NCBI GenBank assembly: GCA_017591395.1
Contig: WEDG01005101.1
Coordinates: 18,387-82,386 of the forward strand
Direction of reading: 5' to 3'
DNA: 64,000 nucleotides
DNA from: Schistocephalus solidus
Taxonomy: Eukaryota > Platyhelminthes > Cestoda > Diphyllobothriidea > Diphyllobothriidae
Shown here: piece after piece, positions 21,771 to 32,697 of the stretch
How positions within the stretch are numbered: the first letter of the stretch is position 1
How the letters are laid out: every line of letters begins with the position of its first letter
Program-made: the position numbers and the translations under genes
The notes under the pieces: model-generated
Databases searched by the model: none
What the model saw: only the letters and a program-made list of their open reading frames with translations
What the model was told of the DNA's origin: nothing

Positions 21771-23099
21771 GGTAACTTTGAGTGTTTGGATACAAGGATA
21801 TTTACCATTCCTGAAATTTCCCGTAAAGCCACATATTTAAAATCGGGTGGGGCAACCCAGAAACCAGCGAATAAGTTGTTAAGTTGGAAGTGAGCAACTG
21901 TTCACCAATGCAGCCTCGTCGGGTACAGAACCTGGGTTGCATGAAAAGGAATTGAGATCGAAAAATACTCATTGCATTTGTGCCAACTTTTTTCCCTTGT
22001 TGATTGACTTAATTAAATAGACTGTGGTGTTTTGATGATTAAAAAATTCCTTTTTCACCAAAACATTACTAACCGTATTTAGTTGTCAAGAGTTTTTATT
22101 CACCGAAACCTAAACACACACGGTATATTTATTTTGGCATTTCCGGGCAACTGGCATTAAATAAATGCTTTATTTTTAAAGAAACAGCGGATAGAAATGT
22201 GCCGCCGCAGTCAATCATTTAACATAAAAGGACCGCGGGCTTACGTAGGTATCTGGCTAAACAGGCAAATAAGAGTGGCATAGTCTGCAAGGTAAAGTAT
22301 GGTTACGTTAAAAAACTTTTATAGTTATGTAGCAACACCCAGTTGCTAAAAATGTTAACATCATACTGTGAATGGAGGAAGAGAAGTTACTAGCAACAAA
22401 AGCGCGAAAACAGATTAAAGTCAGTCGTTCTGAGGGAAAGAATTTTCGCACTCAACAAAATGTTTACTTACAAGTCTAACGCAATTTGCTGACTATCTTA
22501 CCTTCTTAATCGCACCAACCGGTACCTCATGAAACTATTTCAGAAGAAATACACTGGACCCGAAAAGAGCCAATAGCAAACATTTGTGGTGAGAATAAAC
22601 TTCGGGTGGCCCGTAAAAGATCACAAGTCCACTGAATTTGAAGAGCACCTGTGCGGTTACGGTGAACACATAAGTTTACGAACATTTACGTACTCTTAAT
22701 TTTGGCAAAGGAGTAAAATTTGATGTTCATTTACTGTAAAATTGACAGAAATATAGTCTTTGCTTTCCTGAATAATGTTTTCATCCTTAAAATAGTTTTA
22801 AATATGCTACTACTTGCTGTATGTATTCATGGAGTTTCTGGCGCCTTAAATGTTTAAGCATTTCTCAAAATGTACGATTTAACTTTCCCAATAGTTTCAC
22901 ACTATTAGGCCAGACGCTTTGCAGTGTTCAATAGAAAAACAGACGGCGATATTTATGTATCATGCAATGGAATATTTCATGCTACTCATGCCATTTACCA
23001 TACTTCATTTATTCCAATCCCTGCTCTTAATGCAATTTGTGCTTTCTCTCCTAGATATTATCTAACTGAACAATTTTAAACGGATAATATAAAATACGC
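21771..23099. other. AT-rich stretch, possible introns or upstream region of the 23-kb gene
   Basis: No exon could be supported. The position directly upstream of coding-looking sequence makes intronic DNA likely. Confidence 0.4.
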
Positions 23100-23109
23100 A
23101 TTGAAACAG

Positions 23110-23849
23110 TACTTTGAAAAAATCCGTTAAAAGGATATTAATATCCGATAATGAGTTCCAAGAAGCAAAGAACCGAGTTCATAGTATACGTTCTATGCTT
23201 AATTCCTTGCGATGTCCTTCCCTGCCACCAACAGCCAGGTAGTTTTACAAACTTGCATTTGAAAGAAGTTTTTCCGTTCATCAGCCCGATTACACTGTCC
23301 CCTACTATGGACTGCAAAATGTTCTCCAAAACGTGCAGTGGCTCGTAACTTCCCTTCTTGAAATACCAGGAAACGTAACGGCAGTAGTGGAGGTTCCCTG
23401 TGTCCGTGCTTTTGAAAAACTGGAGTTTGGTAATGACAGTGTTTTGTATTACGACAGGTATTAATGAGTCAGCAAACGCATATATGTTGACCTGCGTTCT
23501 GCATGTCACCTACGCTACGATGAAAGTTTCTTGCGAGGTAATTCTATAAAAAAAAATTTTAAACCTTTATCAAGATTGCCAATCAGGGAACTAAAGAGAC
23601 TAGTATCAAAATTTACTCTACTAACATTGAGAGTGATGTTTCCTACTGGGAGGTTTCAGGCCAGCCGGACATAAGTCTTTCGGATTCTATGAGAATTATC
23701 GTTGGCGGACCCATTTTATTCCAGCCAGAAACTCTGTCGTGGCTACCAGCTGAAATTCAAACAAATATAATCGGTTTAATTGGAAACAGTCTAACATCTA
23801 CTGAGCTGAATGAATGTGAAAAACTACGCAGGGCTCGAAATTAGAACCC
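23110..23849 (+). CDS. Host-like gene remnant, last exons (function unknown)
   Basis: Non-repetitive protein-like sequence on the plus strand that resembles no retroelement. One segment reads VHQPDYTVPYYGLQNVLQNV, LVTSLLEIPG and VPCVRAFEKLEFGNDSVLYY and ends at a donor-like AG/GTATTAATGAG at 23457. A TTCATCAG acceptor-like site precedes it at 23284. The last segment (from about 23595) reads ETSIKIYSTN, SYWEVSGQPD, IIVGGPILFQPETLSWLPAE and TELNECEKLRRARN before TAG at 23847-23849. I could not join the segments with one consistent set of phases, and two stops follow the donor if it is read through, so this may be a pseudogene. I do not recognise the family. A 123-codon minus-strand frame over 23138-23509 is the main alternative. 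Confidence 0.45.
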
Positions 23850-24981
23850 TGGAAATGCAACGTGGAGTTGGGTATCATCAAACATTTGGAATCGGATATT
23901 GCTGTGGTTGTTACAAAAATACAAAACATTTAATATTTATCTGTTACAGCTTTTTTGAGAAGTTCGATTTGGTTAAATTCTAAGGTACATTACTGCCTTG
24001 TGATTATTGTCTTGCGAACTGGAAGATTGAACCCAACAGAAACGCTGTTGCATAGGTATAGCCTTACAAACAGAAAACCGACAAACTTGTTGAACACGGT
24101 GACTTGTTTCCAAGCAAAGTTTACTAAAATCCAGTGAGCACTCCTATTAATTTATTGATCGGGTGAATAATTAGTTAAGTGGTGAGAAATATCCCTCAAC
24201 TCGAAACTCTTCCTTACTCAGTTGCTGTATTAAATGCCCTTGACAGGGCAATTGACATAATTCTGCTGATTGATTGACTGTCGTCCCTGGTGCATGAACT
24301 TCTTTCTGTATCTTGCTCTTTTAACTTTCGTCTATAAGCCCCATTTAAGGACAGGAATTTTGTGGTGTATTTCGGCCTTTATGCCCTCCTGCGTGCAATC
24401 TGAACATATTTTGCTTACTAACTTCGCTTTCGCCAGTAGGTCAGCGGCTGAAAGAAGGAGCTAAGGCATAGATCCTGGAGTCCGGTAGAGTTGCGTGGAT
24501 CGTACGCCATAAAAGGATTTTTCCAAGGAGCATGACCCAGACACGAGGCTTGATGTGCTTATTTACCGTAAATATATGGTGTCATTTGCACGGTTAAAGA
24601 CAACCTCTGGCTTGCAAGGAATACGAATTCTGTCCTCATGTCAGAGCATGTGCATCTGCCGTGAGCCAGGTTGATTTGACGCAGTTGGAGATGCGATGGA
24701 ACCGCTCTTGGTACATCGGTAGCGAGAAATAGCTTGCACAGAGAAGGCTTACTTAGAACACGTGATATTGTACTGCAGTTTTAGAATAAGGCGATTTGCC
24801 GTTATTTTCGGTAGGTCTCACTACATATATTGAATGGTAATCATGAAAACAGGTGCCTGTAGTCAAAGACAGTGAATAATTTTATGGAATCCAGAATTAA
24901 ACGGTAATAAATTATAATTGATGACGACGCTACGCAGGTTGAAATAGATGCCTTAATAGAATTTCTATCAGTTGATTTGCC
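23748..24981 (+). repeat. Large inverted duplication, right arm
   Basis: Partner of 13959-15193 in opposite orientation. It begins inside the last coding exon (at about GCTGAAATTCAAAC) and ends sharply at GTTGATTTGCC. Gene end, 3' flank and about 1.1 kb of downstream DNA are all included, so this is a segmental duplication that ignored gene structure. Confidence 0.9.
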
Positions 24982-26010
24982 ATTTTTTAGACAACGGCCA
25001 CTGTCTCCACACGGTGCCTCGAGCGTTTTTTATTCCTGTCGATAGACCGGATCGGAATTCAAACGAATCTCGTTTTCTTATTGTCAAAAGAAATTAGCAC
25101 AAGGCAATAAAAGTCTTTTCATGCAAGAAAAACTGTACTTCGTGCTGCATACTCACATTAAACCATCTAGTATAGAGAAACTAGCTATCTCCGTGTCTGC
25201 TAGACATCCTGCTGTCATAAATGTAACCGGACAGTTCACTAAATACTGACCTTGGATAATTGTTACTATTTTACACTATTTCACGTTTTTATACGCCGTC
25301 GTTAATTGTGCATCATTATATATAGCCTTATTTATGTAATACTTAATATATAAATTATCTTGAATTCGGGTTTTATAGGAAAAATAAACGATTTAAGGTT
25401 AGTAAATATTAAGTTACAAAACAAGTAATAAACTCTTTTTAAGAAAGATGGTTTCTTTAATGCTGCTAAACGTTGGGGGACGCAGTAAGGGGATGAATTC
25501 GCGATAAAGGGCTTTTCTGGTGAAATGAATGAGATTTCATGAGTGAGGGCATTTACTGTATGAAATATAATTCGTAATGGAACTGAGACAAGCGCTCAGG
25601 ATTGTATTAGGAACCACGGAGTTCATTGCTGAAAATTCAGAGTTTGCCACATGCGTCAGAATAAGCCAGTGAGGAAATTTATAACATTTTTGCAAGGTTT
25701 CCTTCGTCATGCAAAATATACGTTAACCGTGCAATGAGATCTGCTTCCCGGTCAGCAGCTTATCGTAGTATACTGAGACGTTTATTTGACGAGCAAATAG
25801 ACGTAGGAAGCAAACGCATGCCTCTCCCTAATTCCGGTGTTTGGCGACGTATAAATATTCGTTATAGCTTTGCTTAATATAAAAGATGGTTGATGTTGCT
25901 GGTTTTTATTAAGTGGTCACACTAAACATGGCCTTTTGTACAAATTAGAAGGCGTTTGGATCAATTTCGTTAGAATCGATTTTTATTCCAAATGCAAAGG
26001 AAATCTTTGT
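24982..26010. other. AT-rich stretch without recognised gene
   Basis: No motif recognised on either strand. Confidence 0.5.
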
Positions 26011-26019
26011 TTTCTGCAT

Positions 26020-26300
26020 TGGACTGCTCTTATGAAGCAGTTTTTTTTCATATTTCATACGTGCACTGTGAACCAGCCTTCTTAACCCACCTCTTCTTTG
26101 TCAGTAGGTCAGGAGCTGCTAGAATTAGCTACTGTATTGATCCAACCAAGCACGTCACACTCTTGATCGAATACCATGACAGGAGTTTTCCGAAGAAGGT
26201 AACCAAGACGCAAGTCCTCGGCAGCTATTAACCGCAAACATACAGTGCCATTTGTGAGATAAATGGGCTGCTATGCGCTGAACCCTTCTTGTCGTAGGCC
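26020..26300 (+). repeat. Diverged third copy of part of the inverted-repeat arm
   Basis: Aligns in direct orientation with about 24345-24700 of the right arm at roughly 60-65% by eye: ACGTGCA, CTTCTTTGTCAGTAGGTCAGGAGCTG against CTTTCGCCAGTAGGTCAGCGGCTG, ATTGATCCAA, GGAGTTTTCC, CAGTGCCATTTGTGAG. Short open frames are incidental. Confidence 0.55.
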
Positions 26301-26740
26301 AGGTATGCTAACACCACCCTCAAACCACGCGTTTGCCAGCAGCCAGGATGAGATGCTGTATGAAAGGGGGTTGTGTGTACGCTGTACCTTCATAACTTGA
26401 ATAGAGCATTCCGAAATTTGAGCGGAGATTTTGTGTAGCATGCTTGAAGCCGGGCTACTCGTTCTCCATTTTCTGTGCTGCTCAGTGAAATTCCTCTTCT
26501 GGGCCTTCAGGAACGCTGCGTGGAAAATGTACTGGATAGAAGACAGAGCATGTTTGTCAGTTAGAAATAAGTTGGGAGGATGAGGTGCGTTTCCCTGAAG
26601 GTTTTCGCTCCCATGAGAACTTCCAAAGTGATGGTAAACAGTATTCGTGAAAACGCCAAATACTTGATATCGGTGGCAAAATTAACAACAAGCCCCTCAA
26701 TTTAGCATGTCAGTATTTGTTCGCTGACTGGAAATAATTT
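26301..26740. other. Stretch without recognised gene
   Basis: Nothing recognised; may contain the undefined 5' end of the group A element that follows. Confidence 0.4.
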
Positions 26741-26850
26741 ATGGACGGAGACTACCAGTAATTTCAATTCAACCAATGTGAGATTGGTGCGTTCTCTGGC
26801 GATGTTGAACCCCTTCACCGGAACCTCTGTTTTCCACGGTCATTTAATCC

Positions 26851-27348
26851 ATGCCTGCTATACCTGCCAAATCTACTAACCCTACGAAAACTACTAGTAA
26901 ATCTAAATCTGTGGCTAATCCAGGCTTTAAGATCAGCAATGGCATTACCGATGGGAAACCTGCTAACCCCTCAGCATCTACAACAGCTGCGAACGCTAAC
27001 GTTAGCATCTTTCCCAACCCAAAAATTGTCCGACATCTACAAATATTTAACGCTTCTAATTATGCTACCAGTTTTTCGAAATCATGTAGTCCTTTTTCAA
27101 ATGCACGTTTTCCGCCAATTTTTGCTAACTTCCCTCAAAATCTCATTTCTATGCCACCCCCTATCTTTCAAACGTCACAATATAGCCTTACCTTCCAAGG
27201 TTTTCATCCAAATATGCCGCTGTACAATAATCTCAGTTCTCTTAACAGTAACATTTCGACAAATTGTAGACCAGAGCAATTTTGTTTCCCACCTTTCGTT
27301 TCTTCTGTCCAGTTTTCTTCTCCGCCACCAAATTATCCTTTTTTATAA
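26851..27348 (+). CDS. Group A ORF1-like frame, low-complexity
   Basis: A 165-codon frame beginning MPAIPAKSTNPTKTTSKSK and ending SSPPPNYPFL just before the endonuclease. It is rich in S, N, P, F and T and has no zinc knuckle, coiled coil or RRM-like motif that I can see, unlike groups B and C. The basic, T/K-rich start could bind nucleic acid. The same tail (PPP-N/S-Y) precedes the endonuclease fragment at 15.2 kb, which supports it being part of the element. Function unknown. Confidence 0.5.
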   Translation: MPAIPAKSTNPTKTTSKSKSVANPGFKISNGITDGKPANPSASTTAANANVSIFPNPKIVRHLQIFNASNYATSFSKSCSPFSNARFPPIFANFPQNLISMPPPIFQTSQYSLTFQGFHPNMPLYNNLSSLNSNISTNCRPEQFCFPPFVSSVQFSSPPPNYPFL

Positions 27349-28060
27349 ATACCGATGAGCGTAACCTGCCGCTCAGGAATACGCTCAGCTTAGTTTCACT
27401 CAATGCGAGATCAGTTGTAAATAAGATGGCTGAGCTTAGAACAGTAGCCTTTGAGCTTGATCCAGATGTGCTGTGCATCACTGAATCCTGGGCTCACTCT
27501 CTTATTTCTGACTCGACGCTTGCTATAGATAATTTCAATTTGTACCGACAAGACCGCACTGAAAAAAACCTGGCGGTGGTTGCCTCCTTTATATTAAGTC
27601 ATCCTTTGTACATTTCCCTTTTCATCTGAACATTTCGTCTTTTTCTGGAAATGTATGCTTTGCTTCAGTCATCCTCCCGCACAATAAAAAGCGGTAATTG
27701 GCTGTGTCTATAATCCTCCGTGTTATTCTGGCAATGAAAGCGAGCTCTGTGAACTATTTGAAAAAGTTGCAGACACTCAGTTTGATGTCAAAAATAATCG
27801 TAGGCGATTTTTAATCTGCCAGACATTGACTGGCAGGCAAATTCCTCTCTGCCTAAACATCAGAAATTGGTCGATACTATTAACTTTTTCAAACATTTCC
27901 CAACTGGTTAGATCAGTTACTAGAAATGACAACATTTATGATCTTATTTTAACAAACGATGTCCACCCTCTCTTTATGAATTTTCATCATGATCTATTTA
28001 CAAGTGATCACGCAATAATTCACTGTTGTTTTTCCAGTTCCCCTTCTTACGAAGCCTGAG
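27349..28060 (+). pseudogene. Group A AP-endonuclease
   Basis: The frame from the preceding leader gives LVSLNARSVVNKMAELR, DPDVLCITESWAHSLI and LYRQDRT, then shifts repeatedly. GDF is seen near 27806 as a broken VGDF, and the C-terminal part NIYDLILTNDVHPLF and SDHAIIHCCF is intact in another frame. The order and spacing match the A2 endonuclease at 18.9-19.7 kb. Confidence 0.8.
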
Positions 28061-28329
28061 GTTAAATGCAATAACCTCGACTTTGCTAACATAAACCATG
28101 AAAACAATAAATTATTTCGTAAGCACTCTAGATTGGCATAGCATATTCTCAATCAACGATCTAAATTTTTCCGTGAGCTATTGCAGAGCCTCACAGAAAC
28201 AAAATCCAGGCTTTTATCCCGTTTAAGAATTTTTAATTCACATACAGCTTCTTCTACTGTTCCGCATTTTTCTCCAGAACAGACTTAAAAAAATTACGAA
28301 AAGCAACTTAAAAGATTCATCTAAAAAGC

Positions 28330-29912
28330 TCTTTGTCAGTTCTTTTAAGGATTGCACAAATATTTGAATTAGCATCGAGAATAAGGCTGGCGCGAGATAA
28401 GTGTAGGGAGTCTCGGGCACTAAGTGATGCCAATTCATCCAAATCTGTTGCTCAAATCTTTCATGTTCGGTCATCGGCTAAACGTCTGAATGTAACGCCG
28501 CCCTTACTCGACTGTAACAAAAAAATTTGTAACAGATGATTTGGGCAAAGCAGAATTGTTAAACTCGTTTTTTGCCAACCACTTTACCACTGAAACTAAC
28601 CCCACTCCCACAATTCCTCCGCTTTCGAATTCGCTTCTAACAACTATTAATTTCTCGCCTTCATGTATTCAAAAAGAAATAGCTCACCTAAAAAATTCAC
28701 ATTCAGTTGGAACTGATAACATTCCAAACTCACTTATTAAACAGTTAAAGGATTTTCCACCTTCACTAAGCAAATTATTCTCAGTATTTCTCGAAAATGG
28801 TTTCTTCCCCGATTATTGGAAAACTTCTATTATAATACCAGTTTTTAAATCTGGTTCCCGCTCGGACATTCATAACTATCGCGGTGTTCATAAAACGCCC
28901 TCTCTTGCTAAACTCTTAGAAAAACTAATTGCAAAACAAATCACGGATTTTTTGCATAAGCAATAAAATTATCAACTCTTTCCAACACGGCTTCTTACCG
29001 GACCGTTCTTGTGAAACCTGCCACATGTCTTTTCTAAATCTACTAACCTCTCTTCGTAATGATCATCTATCTGTAGTAGTTATCTATTTTGATCTTAGTA
29101 AGGCATTCGATAAGGTGCCTCATAAACGACTTCTAGCTAAACTAGAAGCTATAGGATTTCGTAGTCCCCTTACTGACTTTATTAGATCATACCTAAATGA
29201 TCGAAAACAAAAAGTTTTAGTAGGGTCCTCATACTCAAGTGCTACCCCGATTGTTAGTGGTGTCCTTCAAGGTACCGTATTAGGTCCTTTTGTTGTTCTT
29301 ACTGTATATAAATGATATTTCATCGATAGTTAAACATTCTCAATCTTTTATTTATGCTGATGACCTCAAATGCGTGTATTCCTTCTCTAACTCTACAACC
29401 AAATGGTGCCTAGAACAAATTCATTCAGACTTAGACGCTCATTCGGCCTGGAGCTCCACATGGCTAATGGAGTTCTCACCTACTAAGTGTCGCTACATGA
29501 GTTTTGGGCCTGTAAGGCTGCCGCAACCTCTTATCTTTGAAGGTTGCCATATTTATTTATTTATTTATTTAGAATTTATATTTGGAAGGTACTGTCTATG
29601 ATTGAATGTTCCTCCATTAAGGACTTGGGCTTAAGCTACACCAATAAATTAGATCTCTTGCCTCATGTCGATAGAATAACGGCCAAAGCTGCTCAGATTT
29701 GCGGCTTTTTTTCTTATAATTTCTACCTTCCTGAAATTAAATTAAGACTTTATCGTATGTTTGTTCTTCCCATTCTTGAATTTCGCTGTCCTTTCTTCGG
29801 TTTGATGAACGAATCTAGCCGTTCAAAAATTGAAAATGTCCAAAGACATTTCACAAAAAACTCTTATTTCCGACTCTTTCAACTACTTCCTACTCAACAA
29901 GATGCCAGCTAA
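28330..29912 (+). pseudogene. Group A reverse transcriptase
   Basis: Linker (RIAQIFELASRIRLARDK) then LKNSHSVGTDNIPNSLIK, YWKTSIIIPVFKSGSRSD, QHGFLPDRSCETCHMSFLN, YFDLSKAFDKVPHKRLL (first catalytic Asp), GVLQGTVLGPFVV, FIYADDLKCVYSF (second catalytic pair), MEFSPTKCRYMSFGP and thumb ICGFFSYNFYLPEIKLRL. Frames change near 28540, 28950, 29290 and 29550. The last change is caused by a 49-nt micro-insertion, not by simple decay. Confidence 0.92.
29549..29597 (-). mobile_element. Micro-insertion: 3' end of a group A element
   Basis: Inside the RT, 49 nt appear that other A copies lack (compare 36.23 kb). Minus strand: AGACAGTACC, TTCC, AAATATAAATTC and an (AAAT)n tail, i.e. just the 3' terminus of another group A RNA. 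Host sequence resumes immediately without clear target duplication. The GGTGCTAACC arm of the terminal hairpin is absent. Confidence 0.8.
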
Positions 29913-30614
29913 CGAAGCTAACATTTATTTGGGTCAGGAGACTTGAAGCAGGCTTTTGTCTCCTTTTTCGGCTTAATAATAGTTCAACTCTCCCAAAGCT
30001 TTCTGTCATTACCCCTGTTAGTCTTCCTTATAACCTAAGAAATTCTGCACTAATTATACCTCCCCCAGCATCCTCCACGCGTAAACGCTCTCTCTTCTTT
30101 GATTCTAGGCATAGTTTTCTTTTGAATAACTTGCCAATTGAAATTAGGTCGTTAACTAGTCTCTCTGCATTCAAGCGAATACTGCACATTTATCTTAACA
30201 CTGATTCTATTAACCTTTTATTTTCCTCATCTTTTCCCAGTAGCTTCCCCATGACTCGGAGAAAGGACCATCGGGAATTCGAGTAACCCTCTTGAAACTA
30301 TATTTACGCTACCTCGAGACGCCCATGAACTATGATGTCTCCTTATATCACCCGTCGTCCAAACGATGACGTCATTCGTGCGTACACATTCGATGGTCCA
30401 CAGTCTTAAATGATGCGGTTTCTTTGGATACTAACCATCATCAGAATTCAATTCTGGATCCTATGATGCTGAGGACTTCAGTTCATTGACGCATTTTCGT
30501 GAGATTCTGTTTCATACGCCTAAGTGATCAAGAACGAATCACCTCGACGTTTCATTATCTCATTCTGAAATGCTACTGCAGTAATACCCTATTCAACCAC
30601 CTGACCATTTTTTC

Positions 30615-30700
30615 TTAAGCAGTTTTTTTCTCCTACCTTCTATTCGAAATGAAGGCCTATTGAACTCTGCCTCCATTTTAATGGTAGGAGTTTTTTTTCT
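30615..30700 (+). promoter_or_regulatory. ENE-like element, decayed lower stem (group A)
   Basis: AAGCAG, seven T, CTCCTACC (30630-30637), apical part, GGTAGGAG (30683-30690), eight T, then CTAG where other copies have ACTGC. The upper 8-bp helix and both T tracts are kept; the lower helix has lost its 3' strand. Confidence 0.45.
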
Positions 30701-30883
30701 AGTTCTATTTTTTCTAGTTCACCATTAATTTTAAAAACATCGCTTACTGTTGACATTGCAGGACAAGTTATGAATTTGTACATTTAATCTGCACACATTG
30801 TCATAACTTTATTTCGTTACTAATGTTTGCTTAGACAGTACCTTCCCGGTGCTAACCAAATATAAATTCCAAATTCCAAATTA

Positions 30884-32010
30884 GTTCCTACTTGTCTAAC
30901 CGCAGCCAGAAGGTCTTAGTAGGTAAAAGCTACTCCATGCCTCAGCCGATCGCGAGTGGTTTTTTTAAAGCACGGTTGTAGGTCCCGTTCTCTTTATACT
31001 GTACATACATAAAATTTCAAATTGTCTCACAAATTCACAACATTTTGTTTACGCAGGCGATTTTAAGTGCATTTCTTCATTTTTTAAAGACTGACAAAAG
31101 TTGCGTTGATAAAATCAACAGTGATCTTCTTGTGCTCTCACGTTGGAAATGTACTTGGCAGATGGTGTTTTCGTCATCCAAGAGTAGTTTCATGTGTTTT
31201 GGCCCCGCAAAACTTCCTGGACCCCTAGTATTTTAAAATAGTACACTTTTAGAATGATCAACCATAAAACACTTAGCTCTATGTTACATGAATATCCTAG
31301 CATTATCGCCTCATGCAGATCGAATTTCCGCAAAGGCTTCACAGTTATGTGGTTTTATATCACATAATCTTTTTCTTCCGGAAATAAAGTTAAACCTGTA
31401 CCGCGTAGTTGTTCTTCCTTTTGTAGAATCCTGCTGCCCCTTCTTTGGGCTGATGAACGCCTCTGACCACAGGAAGATTTAAAAAGTTAGAGGGTTTTTA
31501 CTAGAAGACTATTTTCTCTCCCTGGATCCAGTATCTCTAATACGGATTGATGCCAGTTAGCAAACATTAAATTTCTTAGGGTAAGAAGACTCGGAGCCGG
31601 TCTTTGCTTCCTGTTTCGCGTTTACCCTAGCCAAAATCTCCCACGAATTAACGCTCTCACACCGGTAGATTGACCCTATGCCACTCGTAATTCCTACATG
31701 ATCATTTTACCATCCCTTAGCTCCACAACTAATCGTTCTCAGTTTTTTGCCTCCAAATATACTTTTATCTGGAATAATCTTCCACTGCAAATTGGGTTTT
31801 TATCTACATTAGCTATTTTCAAAACAAAATTACGCAAACATTTAACTTTGGAAGATTTAAAGTCCTTATTGTCTGTTTCCTTCGCAAACTCTTAACTTTG
31901 GGATTTCGAAAAGGGTCTTCCTGTTATTTAAGGCAGCTACTTGATATTATATTGGTCTCTAATTATATTTCCATCGTGTTCTGCAAAGTCCATCTTTGCA
32001 TTCACATTTT
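30884..32010 (+). pseudogene. Group A2 element, 5' part of an interrupted copy (RT thumb and 3' UTR start)
   Basis: Starts in the RT palm (GTTCCTACTTGTCTAACCGC), passes the YADD region degraded to YAGDFKCISSF, then MVFSSSKSSFMCFGPAKLPG, the thumb ISHNLFLPEIKLNLYRVVVL and SQFFASKYTFIWNNLPLQI, and enters the 3' UTR. It abuts the 3' end of the group A copy with almost no spacer and is interrupted at 32010 by a group C fragment; the rest continues at 32698. Confidence 0.85.
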
Positions 32011-32697
32011 AATAATAATAATAATACTAATCGTTGTATTAAATGCCGGTTTACAGGCACTGTCAGATGAAATATTCAGTTGGTAGAGGCTGGCAGTGAA
32101 AAAAAAACTCCTGAATATATATCATTATAAGTGTTTATCATATCTTTATGTTATTCAGGAGAAAAAACTGCTTCCTGTTAGGATGATGGCAATTCAGATC
32201 AGGGAAGGGCTAACACAATTGAAGTCTGTATGCAGTCTCTCTGTCTTTGCTAGGAATCGGGATTCTGCCACAGGCAAGAAAGCATCCGTGTACGGTTGCT
32301 TACCGTCTGCTGAAGAAGTCAACGGGTGCAGGCTACAGAGACGGTGCCGTATCCCTCAAGGTAAAACCTGGGATCGGGTTCAGATGCGGTGAACAGGAAA
32401 AAGATTCTACCGTGTTGGTGCCCAGAATTCTTGGAAACTGTTCTGAACGCAAAAAAACTAGTAATAGTTATCTTAAACAAAGAATAACTTCGCTAGATTT
32501 TTATATAAGGGGAAGTTTATTCCACATGGCCATGGCGTTTACCAAAAAGAACCATCGATACTAAACTGTGCGATCTAATGGAAAAAATAAAAAGACATTG
32601 CGATGACTGCTGCGCCGAGGATGGTCAAGCTGCCTCACAGTGGTAAGGGGAATAAATGTACGACTTTTCAAAAGCTTAACCAGCAAAAAGAGTGTCC
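32011..32697 (-). mobile_element. Group C 3'-end fragment inserted in A2
   Basis: Minus strand: RT C-terminus (TCGTACATTT, CGGCGCAGCAGTCATCG, GGTAAACGCC..GTGGAATAAACT) matches 42.35-42.56 kb, followed by a shorter 3' UTR with an ENE-like hairpin and TGCCTGTAAACCGGC, and a TTA-rich tail. Flanks are TTTTAA and TTTAAAA, a possible short target-site duplication. Confidence 0.85.
32093..32171 (-). promoter_or_regulatory. ENE-like element (group C fragment)
   Basis: Sense strand: GCAGT, five T, CTCCTGAATA, apical part, TATTCAGGAG, nine T and a C, ACTGC. The upper helix is a perfect 10 bp, the longest seen; the lower helix is GCAGT/ACTGC. Confidence 0.6.

Larger units (their letters stand above)
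26741..30882 (+). mobile_element. Group A CR1-like retrotransposon, most complete copy
   Basis: Plus-strand element with an ORF1-like S/N/P/F-rich frame, endonuclease, reverse transcriptase, ~0.95-kb 3' UTR and a 3' end AGTACC-TTCCC-GGTGCT hairpin (30837-30853) followed by AACCAAATATAAATTCC repeats. The 5' boundary is a guess: only the coding start at 26851 is supported. This is the reference for the many partial A copies downstream. Confidence 0.85.

Noticed and set aside
23138..23509. 123-codon minus-strand frame as the real gene
   Set aside because: The plus strand has splice-like borders and a coding-like continuation to 23849 that the minus strand lacks. Kept as an alternative in the feature entry.
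13959..24981. A giant DNA transposon with 1.2-kb terminal inverted repeats
   Set aside because: No transposase between the arms, no target duplication at the outer ends, and the arms start inside a coding exon; segmental duplication fits better.
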